A stretch of 64,000 bases of DNA, taken from positions 1 to 64,000 of the forward strand of contig JACQFQ010000044.1 in assembly GCA_016199985.1 (NCBI GenBank), given 5' to 3'. Each line of letters begins with the position of its first letter. Position 1 is the stretch's first letter. The position numbers and the translations under genes are program-made. This DNA comes from Verrucomicrobiota bacterium (lineage in GTDB: Bacteria; Verrucomicrobiota; Verrucomicrobiia; Limisphaerales; UBA11320). This document shows positions 17,162-26,900 of this stretch, piece after piece. The notes beneath the pieces were generated by a model. That model did not search any database, was not told the origin of the DNA, and saw only the letters and a program-made list of their open reading frames with translations.

Positions 17162-19045
17162 ATGGCTCGCGTCCTTCCATGCCTCGCCTTCGTGGTCTTG
17201 ATCGGGTTGTGTCGTCCAGCTCAGGCCCAGTGGATCACTCAGACGAACGCTCTCAAGTCCGGCTGGAACTCGGTGTTCTTTCACGTTGACGCCTCGCACA
17301 CGACCATTGACTTGATCCTCGCGGAGGATCCGAGCAGTCCCATCGAGGAGATTTGGTATTGGCAGCCGGCGTTGCCGACGGGGCAGTTCGTCGAGTCGCC
17401 CCAGCTTCCCACCGGCGGCGGCACCCAGTGGTCCACCTGGACGCGGCTCGCTGGCCCTAATTCGGTCCTTCAGCGATTGACCGGAAATGGCGCCTATCTG
17501 GTGAAAGTGGCGAGCAAAACCGCTTCCTACTCCTGGCGCGTGAAGGGCAAGCCGGTGGCGCCCACGTATCGATGGACCCTCACTGGACTCAATTTCATCG
17601 GCTTTCCCACCCCGCCCGCCGCGCCGCCCTTTTTCGAGGCCTTTCTTGCCGCCGCTCCGGAGCTCCAGCAAAAGGGCGAGGTGTATCGCTACCAGGGCGG
17701 CGAGCTCAATGCGACCAACCCCGTGCGAGTGGTCGCGTTCCGCACGACCCCCGTCCGACGCGATCAGGCTTACTGGGTGAGGGCAGGGGACAGCTACAAC
17801 CAATACTTCGGCCCGATTCAGATCATCCAGGCCAGCGCGGCCGGGATCCGATTTGGCGACGGCCAGGGGCAGGCTCAGCTGCGGTTGCGCAACCTCGCGA
17901 ATGTGCCGGTGACGATCACGCTGCGTCAGATCGCCTCAGAGGCGCCCCCCGCCGGCCAGCCCAGCGTGGCGGGCGCTCCGCCGCTGCTGCTGCGCGGCGC
18001 CATCAACAACACAAACCTCACCTTCGGTTACACGGCCCTCGCCTCTGGGCCGCAGACCTGGCAGCTCGCCGCCGCCGGCCAGACGGGATCCGAGGTTGAG
18101 GTGGTGCTCGGCCTGAACCGCTCGCAAATGTCCGGCCCGCCCGGCGCGGTCTTCGCGGGCGCGCTGCGATTCACGGATTCGCTCGGCTTGTCGCAGGTGG
18201 ACGTGGCGGTCTCCGCGGAGAAGGAATCGACGGCCGGCCTGTGGGTGGGGGGCGCGGCGGCCTCCTACGTCAGTCATTATCTCAAGCCCTATGCCAAGGC
18301 CGCCAACGCGGCGGAGTTCACCGCGTTGCTCGCCCGTCTTCAGCTGGCTGAGGGGGCCGGCGGCTACCACTACGAGCGCGATCCGAACACCGGGCGCGTG
18401 ATGGTCTTCGGCGGGGCCGATCACAAGTCCGGCTCCTACCTGCTCGACGGTCCGATCAAGATCGACTCGGGAACTGTCGCTCGTCCCTTCCCGTTGCGTT
18501 TGATCGTTCACAACGACGGGAGCTCGGCGAAGCTCCTCCAAAAAGTTTATCATGGTGTTGGGCTGGCTTCAAACGCAGTGCTGACGACGAAGGAAACTCT
18601 GCTGCTTCCGGGCCAGCTGGCGGAGGCGCGTCGCATCAGCTCGGTGCAATTCCCGACCTCGGCCGGGAACATTCCATGGAACTTCACCGGCGTGATGAGG
18701 CAGGGGGGGAGCCTGACCGCGAGCGTGCCATTGGCCTACGATGATCAGGCGTCTAACCCGTTTCTCCACACCTACCATCCCGATCACGACAATCTCGACG
18801 CCTCCTTCACCACGCCTTTGCCGCGCGGCCTGGAGTCCTACGGAGTCACCCGGCAGATCACCCTGGCTTTCACCGCGCCGCAGGACGATTTCAACAGCCT
18901 GACCCAGGGCGGTCAGGATCTCACCGGCAACTACACGGAAGTCATGACCTTCGAGGCGCGCGGCTCGCAAACGCGCCAGTACAACGTTCTCGGAACCTTC
19001 ACCCTGAAGCGCATCAGCGACATTGCCACCCTGACCTCCAACTGA
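17162..19045 (+). CDS. Exported protein of unknown function, first gene of the secreted cluster
   Basis: The protein has 627 residues. The start at 17162 gives a clean signal peptide (ARVLPCLAFVVLIGLCR, cleavage probably after AQA). An in-frame ATG at 17120 would add 14 polar residues in front of it. The mature start reads QWITQTNALKSGWNSVFFHV, followed by Trp/Tyr-rich segments. The middle contains short beta-sandwich-like stretches, and near the C-terminus is the block FLHTYHPDHDNLDASF, a His/Asp cluster that could bind metal. There is no membrane anchor and no PEP-CTERM-like sorting signal; the protein ends FTLKRISDIATLTSN. I recognise no named family. Three more exported proteins follow at gaps of 49, 38 and 27 bp, so it is probably part of one extracellular assembly. 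Confidence 0.75.
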   Translation: MARVLPCLAFVVLIGLCRPAQAQWITQTNALKSGWNSVFFHVDASHTTIDLILAEDPSSPIEEIWYWQPALPTGQFVESPQLPTGGGTQWSTWTRLAGPNSVLQRLTGNGAYLVKVASKTASYSWRVKGKPVAPTYRWTLTGLNFIGFPTPPAAPPFFEAFLAAAPELQQKGEVYRYQGGELNATNPVRVVAFRTTPVRRDQAYWVRAGDSYNQYFGPIQIIQASAAGIRFGDGQGQAQLRLRNLANVPVTITLRQIASEAPPAGQPSVAGAPPLLLRGAINNTNLTFGYTALASGPQTWQLAAAGQTGSEVEVVLGLNRSQMSGPPGAVFAGALRFTDSLGLSQVDVAVSAEKESTAGLWVGGAAASYVSHYLKPYAKAANAAEFTALLARLQLAEGAGGYHYERDPNTGRVMVFGGADHKSGSYLLDGPIKIDSGTVARPFPLRLIVHNDGSSAKLLQKVYHGVGLASNAVLTTKETLLLPGQLAEARRISSVQFPTSAGNIPWNFTGVMRQGGSLTASVPLAYDDQASNPFLHTYHPDHDNLDASFTTPLPRGLESYGVTRQITLAFTAPQDDFNSLTQGGQDLTGNYTEVMTFEARGSQTRQYNVLGTFTLKRISDIATLTSN

Positions 19046-19094
19046 GCTCCATCCCTTTCTCTTTTTTAGTTTTTTGAACCGCACTCACCCGACT

Positions 19095-20927
19095 ATGAAA
19101 ACCCCAACGATCCGCCTCGGTTGTTTCCTGAGTTCCATGTCCTCTCGAGCAAAGAGCCTTTGCGGCGCTTCGCTCTCGCTGCTGGCCGTTCTCGCGATAT
19201 GCGTCGGCTTGCCGAGCGCGCAGGCGGCGCCGCCGGACCTGATGACCTATCAGGGGTTCCTCGTGGATGGGAATGGAAACGCGCTCGCTTCAAGCAGCCC
19301 CGCCAACTATCCCGTCACCTTCCGAATCTACACGGCTAGTCTCGGTGGCACGCGGCTCTGGTCGGAGCAGCAGATTGTCACGGTCGACAAGGGCAACTTC
19401 AGCGTGATCCTCGGCGAAGGCACGCCGATCGGGGGCGAAGTGCACCCGCTCCTTTCGGCCGTGATGGCCGGTCCCGCCGCCTCGGATCGGTACATGAGCC
19501 TCTCGGTCACTATCGGCGCGGCCACATCGGAGATGCTACCCCGGTTGCGGATGCTCCCAGCGCCTTATGCGTTCCTGGCGACGAGCGCGAACAACTTGGT
19601 CAATCCTGGCGGCACATCGGTCGTCGCTTACGCGAACAGCCGCGTCGAAGTGAACGGGAACCTCTTCGCTTCGGGCGTCATCTCCGGCAACGGATCCGGA
19701 CTGAGCGGACTTACCGCGTCTCAGCTGAACGGCACGGTCGACGATAGCCTCCTGTCAGCCAACGTCGCTCTGAAGGCGGGGGGCAATGCGTTCACCGGCA
19801 ACCAAACCATTGCCGGCAATCTCGGGCTCAGCACGCCGAACACCACTTTTCCGCTGACGATCGGGAACAACACCCTGGGCGACAAGATCAGTCTCTGGGG
19901 GCAGTCGGGCAACAGCTTCGGATTCGGCGTCGCGCCCGGTCTGCTGCAGATTCACACCGACAACCCTGGAAGCGACATCGGCTTCGGATACGGGAGCGGC
20001 GCTGCCCTGACCGAGACGATGCGTATCAAAGGCAATGGGAATGTCGGCATCGGCGTGCAGCAGCCGGGCGCGCGTCTGAGCCTCGCGGCGCCGGGAAGCG
20101 CCGAGCAGGTGGGTTCCGTATTAAGCACAACCCTGCGCGCCAACGCTGGGAGCTTGGGGGCGACCGCGGGCAGCGAACTGGCCCTGGCTTCCATCGGTTT
20201 TTTCAGCGGCAATCACTCGAGCCTCGGCCTCCGCGGTTTGCGCGCCACGGCCGGCAGCGATTGGACCTCAACCGCGATCGGTCTGGAGATGGATGTGGAC
20301 AACACCCTCCGCGCGGGGGGAGGGGGCCTTTGGATGCACGCCAATGGCAACGTCGGCATCGGTGTCACCACCCCGGGGGCCAAACTCGACGTCAACGGAA
20401 GCATCCGCAGCACCAGCCTCACAGTGAACGGACCTTTCACCGCGTCCAGCTTCAATGCCGCGTCGATCACAGCCAACACGATCAATGGCGAGAAGCCTCC
20501 CCAAACTTATACGGTTGGGCCGGGGGCGAACCTGAACACTTGGCGGGAACTGCAGATGGATACCACTGCTTTGCTGGGTGACGCCGATGGGGGACGCATC
20601 AAAGTCCTGCTGCGTGATCACGGTGGTAAAATCGTCCGCACTGTCAGCTATGAATTTTACGCAGAGAATGACACCGACAACTTTGGCCTGGCCTACCGCC
20701 AGTTCATGACTGTGAGTTCCTTTGGCACCCAGCGGTATTTTCGTCTGGGCACCACCGACGCCAGTGACATCGGCGCCGATTATGATTGGTTTTGGATTCG
20801 AAATTACCGGAGCGGGATTGCTTTTGGAGGTAATGATTTCCCTCCGGAAAGCGGCGCCAACCGTTATAAATTTTGGATTCTGGTCCGTCCGAACATCACG
20901 GCCACTGTCATCGTTTACGACCGGTAA
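19095..20927 (+). CDS. Exported tail-fibre-like protein
   Basis: The protein has 610 residues from the ATG at 19095; an in-frame TTG at 19074 is less likely. The signal peptide is long, with the hydrophobic core LSLLAVLAICVGL, and cleaves near AQAAPP. An N-terminal globular part begins PDLMTYQGFLVDGNGNALAS. It is followed by GNGSGLSGLTASQLNG and by repeats of the form NGNVGIGVTTPGAKLDVNGS (two clear copies, a third partial). This NVGIG-x-P-KL-V-G pattern is typical of tail-fibre and trimeric adhesin shafts. I see no S74 autoprotease at the C-terminus, which instead forms a beta-rich domain ending ITATVIVYDR. It may form trimeric fibres outside the cell. Confidence 0.75.
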   Translation: MKTPTIRLGCFLSSMSSRAKSLCGASLSLLAVLAICVGLPSAQAAPPDLMTYQGFLVDGNGNALASSSPANYPVTFRIYTASLGGTRLWSEQQIVTVDKGNFSVILGEGTPIGGEVHPLLSAVMAGPAASDRYMSLSVTIGAATSEMLPRLRMLPAPYAFLATSANNLVNPGGTSVVAYANSRVEVNGNLFASGVISGNGSGLSGLTASQLNGTVDDSLLSANVALKAGGNAFTGNQTIAGNLGLSTPNTTFPLTIGNNTLGDKISLWGQSGNSFGFGVAPGLLQIHTDNPGSDIGFGYGSGAALTETMRIKGNGNVGIGVQQPGARLSLAAPGSAEQVGSVLSTTLRANAGSLGATAGSELALASIGFFSGNHSSLGLRGLRATAGSDWTSTAIGLEMDVDNTLRAGGGGLWMHANGNVGIGVTTPGAKLDVNGSIRSTSLTVNGPFTASSFNAASITANTINGEKPPQTYTVGPGANLNTWRELQMDTTALLGDADGGRIKVLLRDHGGKIVRTVSYEFYAENDTDNFGLAYRQFMTVSSFGTQRYFRLGTTDASDIGADYDWFWIRNYRSGIAFGGNDFPPESGANRYKFWILVRPNITATVIVYDR

Positions 20928-20965
20928 GCCTTGGGTGTTCACAGACTCCGTTTCCCCATCCTCCC

Positions 20966-23900
20966 ATGCAAACCTTCAATCCAAGATCTCCCGGAGTCGG
21001 GCGAATCCGCAGGGGTGAATCAGCGGTGGTGCGTGGCGCGCTTCAGATCGCCTTCGCGCTTTTGGCGACCGCAGGCTGGGCGCCCGATCTCTTTGCTCAA
21101 GTCCTCCCCCTCGAAATCCGGCAGGACTCGATCCGGTACAATCTCAGCTCCACGAATGGACTTCCCTTGTCCAGTGTTCGGGGGACGCCGCCTGGGTCGG
21201 ATGGTCGCGCTCCCACTTTGGCTCAGCAGCAGCTGGCGGGTTTGACCGAGGTTCCCGCCACCACCAATCAGTTTAAGGGCTTGGTTGTCTTCGGAGGCCT
21301 CGCGGCGCCGGGCTCCACGAATCTCAATCCCGCCCTCAGCCTTGCCGCCAACGCGGAGAATCTCAATCTTCCCAGGATCAAGGCGAACGGGCAGATCGTG
21401 ATGACCCTGCTCAGGGCTCGGTTGGGCGCTCCTGTGCTGGGCCGCGCTGTTTCGTTCCTTCTCGGCGAAATCGTGCCGCGGCCCACGTTCGATGAATACG
21501 GAGTCCTCCTCAGCGTGGCGAACACGACTGTCGTTCCCAACCGGCCCCCGACTTCGCCCGAGGTCTACTGGCTGCCGGAGCCCTACACGACTTCGAATCA
21601 CACGAACACGGGCTACTATTGGAGCCCGCACGCGCAGGCTGTCTTCGCCGTGAACCCGGGCCCGATCGCCGTGGTGTGGCGTCGCGGCACGGCCTCCACC
21701 ACGACGGGAACTCCGCCCTCCGGCGTGGGCAACGTTCTCGTCCTGGGCGTTTCCTATGTCGTTGCCACAAACCAGTACGTGGTCTCGGGCAGCCCGGTGA
21801 AGGATCCCCGACTGATGTATTGGACCGAACGTTCCTTCGCGGACACCGGCAAGCCGGTCAACGTCCCCAACGCGCGCGTCGGCGCGGTGAACATCGTTTA
21901 CAACAACAACTTTCCCGAGCGCGCCGCCAGCGAAGTCGTGATCCCCGGCGCGGCCCCCATCGTCACCACCAACACTCTGCAGGAGCTGCGCACGCTCTGG
22001 TTCGACGACACGGCCGGCCAGGCGGGCGGCCAGATTCGCGCCTACAATGTCGAGGGACGCATCTTCGTGGAATTGCTGGGCGACGTCCGCAGCGCGAACA
22101 CGCGTCAGCATCTCGGCTTCGAAATTGTCGATGTCATCCGACAGCCCGTCCCGAACGATGTGACCATCGAACTGGGCGAGCCGCTCACAGCCTATCCCGG
22201 CGGGACCCCCAGCGATGAGAGGCTGTTCCCGGAGCCGTTGCTCCTGTTGGGCCAGACTTTCACTTTTCAGCACAACCCCAGCGGGAGCGCGAAGCCGACG
22301 TACTACGCGATTCGCGAGACGCTGAATCAGAACGACCTCCAGGTCCACTGGCTCGAGGAGGGGTTGGAAGGCTTAAAATGGCCCTTCCTCTTTGTCCGCT
22401 ACAAACAGGTCTGGCCGGATGACGTCGCCAAGTACAGTCATTATGTCCGTCCGGTCGTCGCCAACGAGAGCGAGGCCAAGGCCACCGCGGTGCCGTTGCC
22501 TTCACAAAACGCTCCCCAGATCGCCTATCAGGACCCGCTGGATCACCCGCGCGGCAAGCTCACCGAGAACTTCGCCTACTATAGCTTCCTGGACGCCGCC
22601 CATCCGGCTCATCGCGCGCTGCTGCGTTTCACATCCGGGGAGTTCCTCCGCTTTGAGCGCGTGTTCTCCTGGCTGAACCAGAGCCTTCGCGACCAAGACA
22701 CGCAGATTCCGGCCTTCGCCGGCAGCGTCGCCACCAACCTCAGCTCATGGGCGACCAACGGAGTTTTCAACTGGCCCGATCAGTTCATCCGTCCGCGTGT
22801 GGTCGTCTCGACGGTGTTCGTTGGCGATCGCATCACCGCGCCGGTCGGCGAGATCGGGAACGTGCCTGGCGCAAACTATCTCGCGGGCTTTATCCAGCAG
22901 TCCGAGGGCGACTTGTTTTATCCGGACGCCTATGTCGATCCCTTCGCAGGCGGCTTCGAGGCCGCTAATCGTGGCGCGATCATTCCGGTCAACGCCGTGC
23001 CGGGCAAGGATCGCCTCGAAGTCTGGTGGTTTCGGAAGAACCAGGTCGATGTCACGCGGGGGTTCGCGAACAGCTATTGGCCGGCGGTCATTGGCCGCTA
23101 CAATCTCCAATTCCCGACCGCGCCCGCCGAAATCGTGCTCGCCAGCGACGACGGCACCGGCGCTCTCACGAGCCTGCAGGCCAACGGGAGCGTCTACTAC
23201 CAGAACGACCGGTCGCTGCCGGGGTACAACCCGAATGAGGAACATGCCTTGGTTCAGGGCGGACAAGCCTTCGCGCTGCGCGACGACCTGAATATCACCA
23301 CGAGCAACGGCTTCACGTCGAAGCCCTTCGTGCTCCTGACCTACGCGGAATCCGACGGGCGTCCAGCGATCCGGGCGTTCAAGGTGCTGCGCGAAAAGCC
23401 CGAGTCGGGGATCACGTTCGATTACGCCAGGGACGCGGGCACGGTTCTACAGCCTCCGATGCCGCTGCCGCTGCTGGAGCTCCCTCTTGCGCCCAACATC
23501 GCCGGGCAACCGCCGAAGAGCTTGAACACCGAGATCGGCGCCTACAGCGTTGGGTCGTCAACGCGCGGAACGGCCGGCGCGTTTGCGACTCACGGCTTGA
23601 CCACGGTCGACCGTCACTTCGCGAAGCGTTACGCGCCGCTGGCACTGCAGGATCCGGCCGCCCCAGCGGCGGCTGTCTGGTTCTTCCCCACCAATGTGTC
23701 CGCGACGACCTTGGGCGGCTGGGTGAGCAATCTGCGTCCTCTCTCGCTGAGGGCTTGGGGCGGCAATCAGAACGCGCTCCCGACTCGCTGGCGATTCTCG
23801 ACTCCCATTCCCGCGGGCCTTAAGGCGAGTCCCGCGCTGGCCCTGCTTTATGACGCCACAAGCGGCGCCAGTTGGGTGATTGTCGTGACCGAAGCGAACG

Positions 23901-26900
23901 CGGCCTCGCAGTATGTGGAGGTCCAGACCGTGGTGAATTTCCCCGCGGCCGCTCGCAACGCCACGACGCTGGTGATGGCGGTTTCCGGACCTGCGGCCAA
24001 CGCGTTTGCCGGCCAGCGCCTCGCTCCCGAGCCTCTGCCCGCGACGATCGCCGACAGCGACCTCCGCAATTTCTACGGGAGCTTCACGCTGCAGGATCGC
24101 AAGGGGAACACCTGGTTCTATCGCGGACCGCACAACCTCACGGAGTCGCCCTCGCTGGTGATGCAGTTCTATTACAAGACCCTCCCGGGCTTCTTCTTCC
24201 CGACGCTCGCGTTGAATCAGCAGCCCCCGGTGGGCACGGTGACCCCTTACCTCCGTCCCATCCTTCCGAACGGCGCCTTCGACGGCGACCCGGTTTACGG
24301 GAATGTCGCGGGCTCCGACCAGGAGGCCGACGGCAATGCGCTCGGCATCTCGTATAGCCCCGTGTGGCCGCAGAATGTGCCGGTGCTGCAGATGGCCGAG
24401 ACGCTCACCACTCCCAAGCGCGGTTTGCCCGCCGTGCGCGGCCAGACCAGCATGCAGATTCTTTATCAGCAATCGCAGGTCGACGGAGGCGAGGCTCGCG
24501 AGTCGGCTGTGTTGCATGATCCGACGCGCGAGAAGACCTTCGCGCTGGGCGAGCCGGAGAATGGCGCTTCGCTCGATGGCATTCCGCCGTCGGTCAAGAC
24601 GCAGTCCTATCAGGGCCGAACCTACTTCCCGAACCTTCCGCCCCATCTCGCGGATCGATTCTTCCTCGACCCGAATCGCGGCGCGTTTGGCGAGTTGGTC
24701 TTCAGGGGGCAGTTCGTGGACGCCGCGCTGGGCGATAGCTATCTCTTCTTGAACGTGCTCGGCGATGGCGACACCGCTGAGCTCAAATCGCTCTGCGTCG
24801 CGGAGGATCTGAAGAAGGTCGCTTGGGACGCCGCCATCGAGGGGCTTTCCACCACGCTGGAAACTTTCATCGAGAATCCCGCGAAGCCCCGCACCTACAT
24901 TCCTTCTTCGCCGGAGACGATCGGCGCGCACGAACTCTCCCGCATCCAGAATGACGACGTGGCGGTGGAGGCTTCGTATGCGCTGACCGCGACCGGTCCG
25001 GGCACCGGCTATGTCTCGCTCATCGCGGGCAACGGCCGCGCCTTCACCCCGGAGGCGAACCCCGTCAGCGTGGCCATCGTGAAGGTCGTCAACACGCTGT
25101 ATCGAGGCGAGGTGAACATCGTTGAATCCTCCAACCCGTTGAACGAAAGACTCACCCTCCAACAGGTCGTGGACCTGGCCGCGAAGGTCGAAGATTACGC
25201 GTTCGAGTGGAAGATCGCGTCTCCCGTCGATGGACTCCCTCCGGATGTTTACGAGGCCACACGAGTGTCGCTCCTGTCCGATGGCGTCTGGTCGCACCTC
25301 CGGTTTCCCCTCGACACCGACAAGGCCTCGTCGGTCGCGGCGACCCCTGACAGCCGCCTCCTCCGCGATGTTTCAGGAACCGTCGCGCCCGTCAGCCAAG
25401 TCGCCTACGACTCCGTGGATCTGGTGGACGACAAGTTTCGCTTCAAGGTCGCTTCGATTCCGCCTCATGGGTTGGCCACGGGCAATCGCGTGGTCTTGCG
25501 CAAGTCCGATGGCTCGGAGGTTTCTGGAACGGTGCATGGGCTGACGACGTCGACCAACGTCTATGTCAGCCTGGACGCCAACCAGAACGTGTCCGTCAGG
25601 GTCAGCGACATTTCCGCGCTCAACGAGCGGGTGGCCACCAATCGCGTGCAGAGCATTGTCTTCCGCTCCTTTGATGAACCGGCGGGGAACTACTCCCAAT
25701 ACTGGTTCAGCATGGATCTGGACGCCGCGCTGGCGGCGGTCGTCTACGTCGACGGACAGCGCGTTGTGAGAGCGAACACGGGCCAGGGCGACACCACGGC
25801 AACCTCGCCGCCCGGCGGGCTCTTCCCCTTGAGCCGGGTTTATCGTCTGGGCGCCGCTGACTTGGCGGGCGGAACACTGAACCTCGACGGCACGCGGACT
25901 CACACGATTGCCGTGGAGCTGATCTCCGTGGCTTTCCCGGGACAGTACGTCGTGTTCAACGCGCGTCTCGAAGCCTTCTCCTCGGTGGACGTCAGCGCGC
26001 TGCGATGGCTCCCGCTGGACGCGGTGCGCTATCCGGATGGCGTTCGCGCCATCCTCGGCGGCAGCGCGGATGTGCGGAGCCTGTCGGACAACTACCTGAT
26101 CATGCGGTACCAGCCGAAGAAGAGCGTCCACGCCTCCTATGTCTCCGATGGCAAGGGCGGCAACGCGGTCTGGTCGCAGTGGACCACGCCGCAGTTGGCC
26201 GAGGGCTGGATCAAGCGCGTGTTGAAGGGAATCAATCCCTTCAACCAGCGCATCACCGACTTGTTCAACAACGCGGTCAACACCGACGTCAGCATCGTGG
26301 CGCAGGCCGGCCAGCGCTGGGAAGGCGACGTCGCGCTCAACCTCGACTCGATCAACAACGCCGGCCTCATCGAAATCTACGAGACAGTGCTCAGCCGCGG
26401 GAAGATGTTGAGCATCGGCGGCGGGATCAACTACGGCCCGGCGAACGACGCGCTGCTGCTCGCGGCGGGCTACCTGAATGATCTCTACATGGTGCTGGGC
26501 AATGAAGCCTGGGCCGACGCTTCGAATCCGACCATCGGCATCGGCACCAAGGACAACACCTATGGCGCCGTGGCCACCGCGCTTTTCTCATTCAAGGGGC
26601 AGGTGCCTTCTCTCCTGGAAGAGGAGTTGGCCTTGATGCGCGGGCGGGATGATTTCCTGCTGCCCGGCGTTGAACTGCGGCCCGTTTACAATCGGATGGT
26701 GTGGAATTACACCCGCGGCATCGACGCGGGCGAGGTGATCTATTCGCTCAACTACAACATTCTCGATCAGAATGGAGACGGCGTGGTGAATGCCGATGAC
26801 GCGCGTCGGCTGTATCCGCAAGGCCATGGCGATGCCTATGGCCATTACCTCACCGCGCTCAAGGGCTACTACTCGCTGCTCATGAACACCGACTTCGACT

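Noticed and set aside
20873..20965. Upstream start for the Tc-like giant at 20873
   Set aside because: It would overlap the previous gene by 55 bp and put 31 polar, His-rich residues before the signal peptide; the ATG at 20966 fits better.
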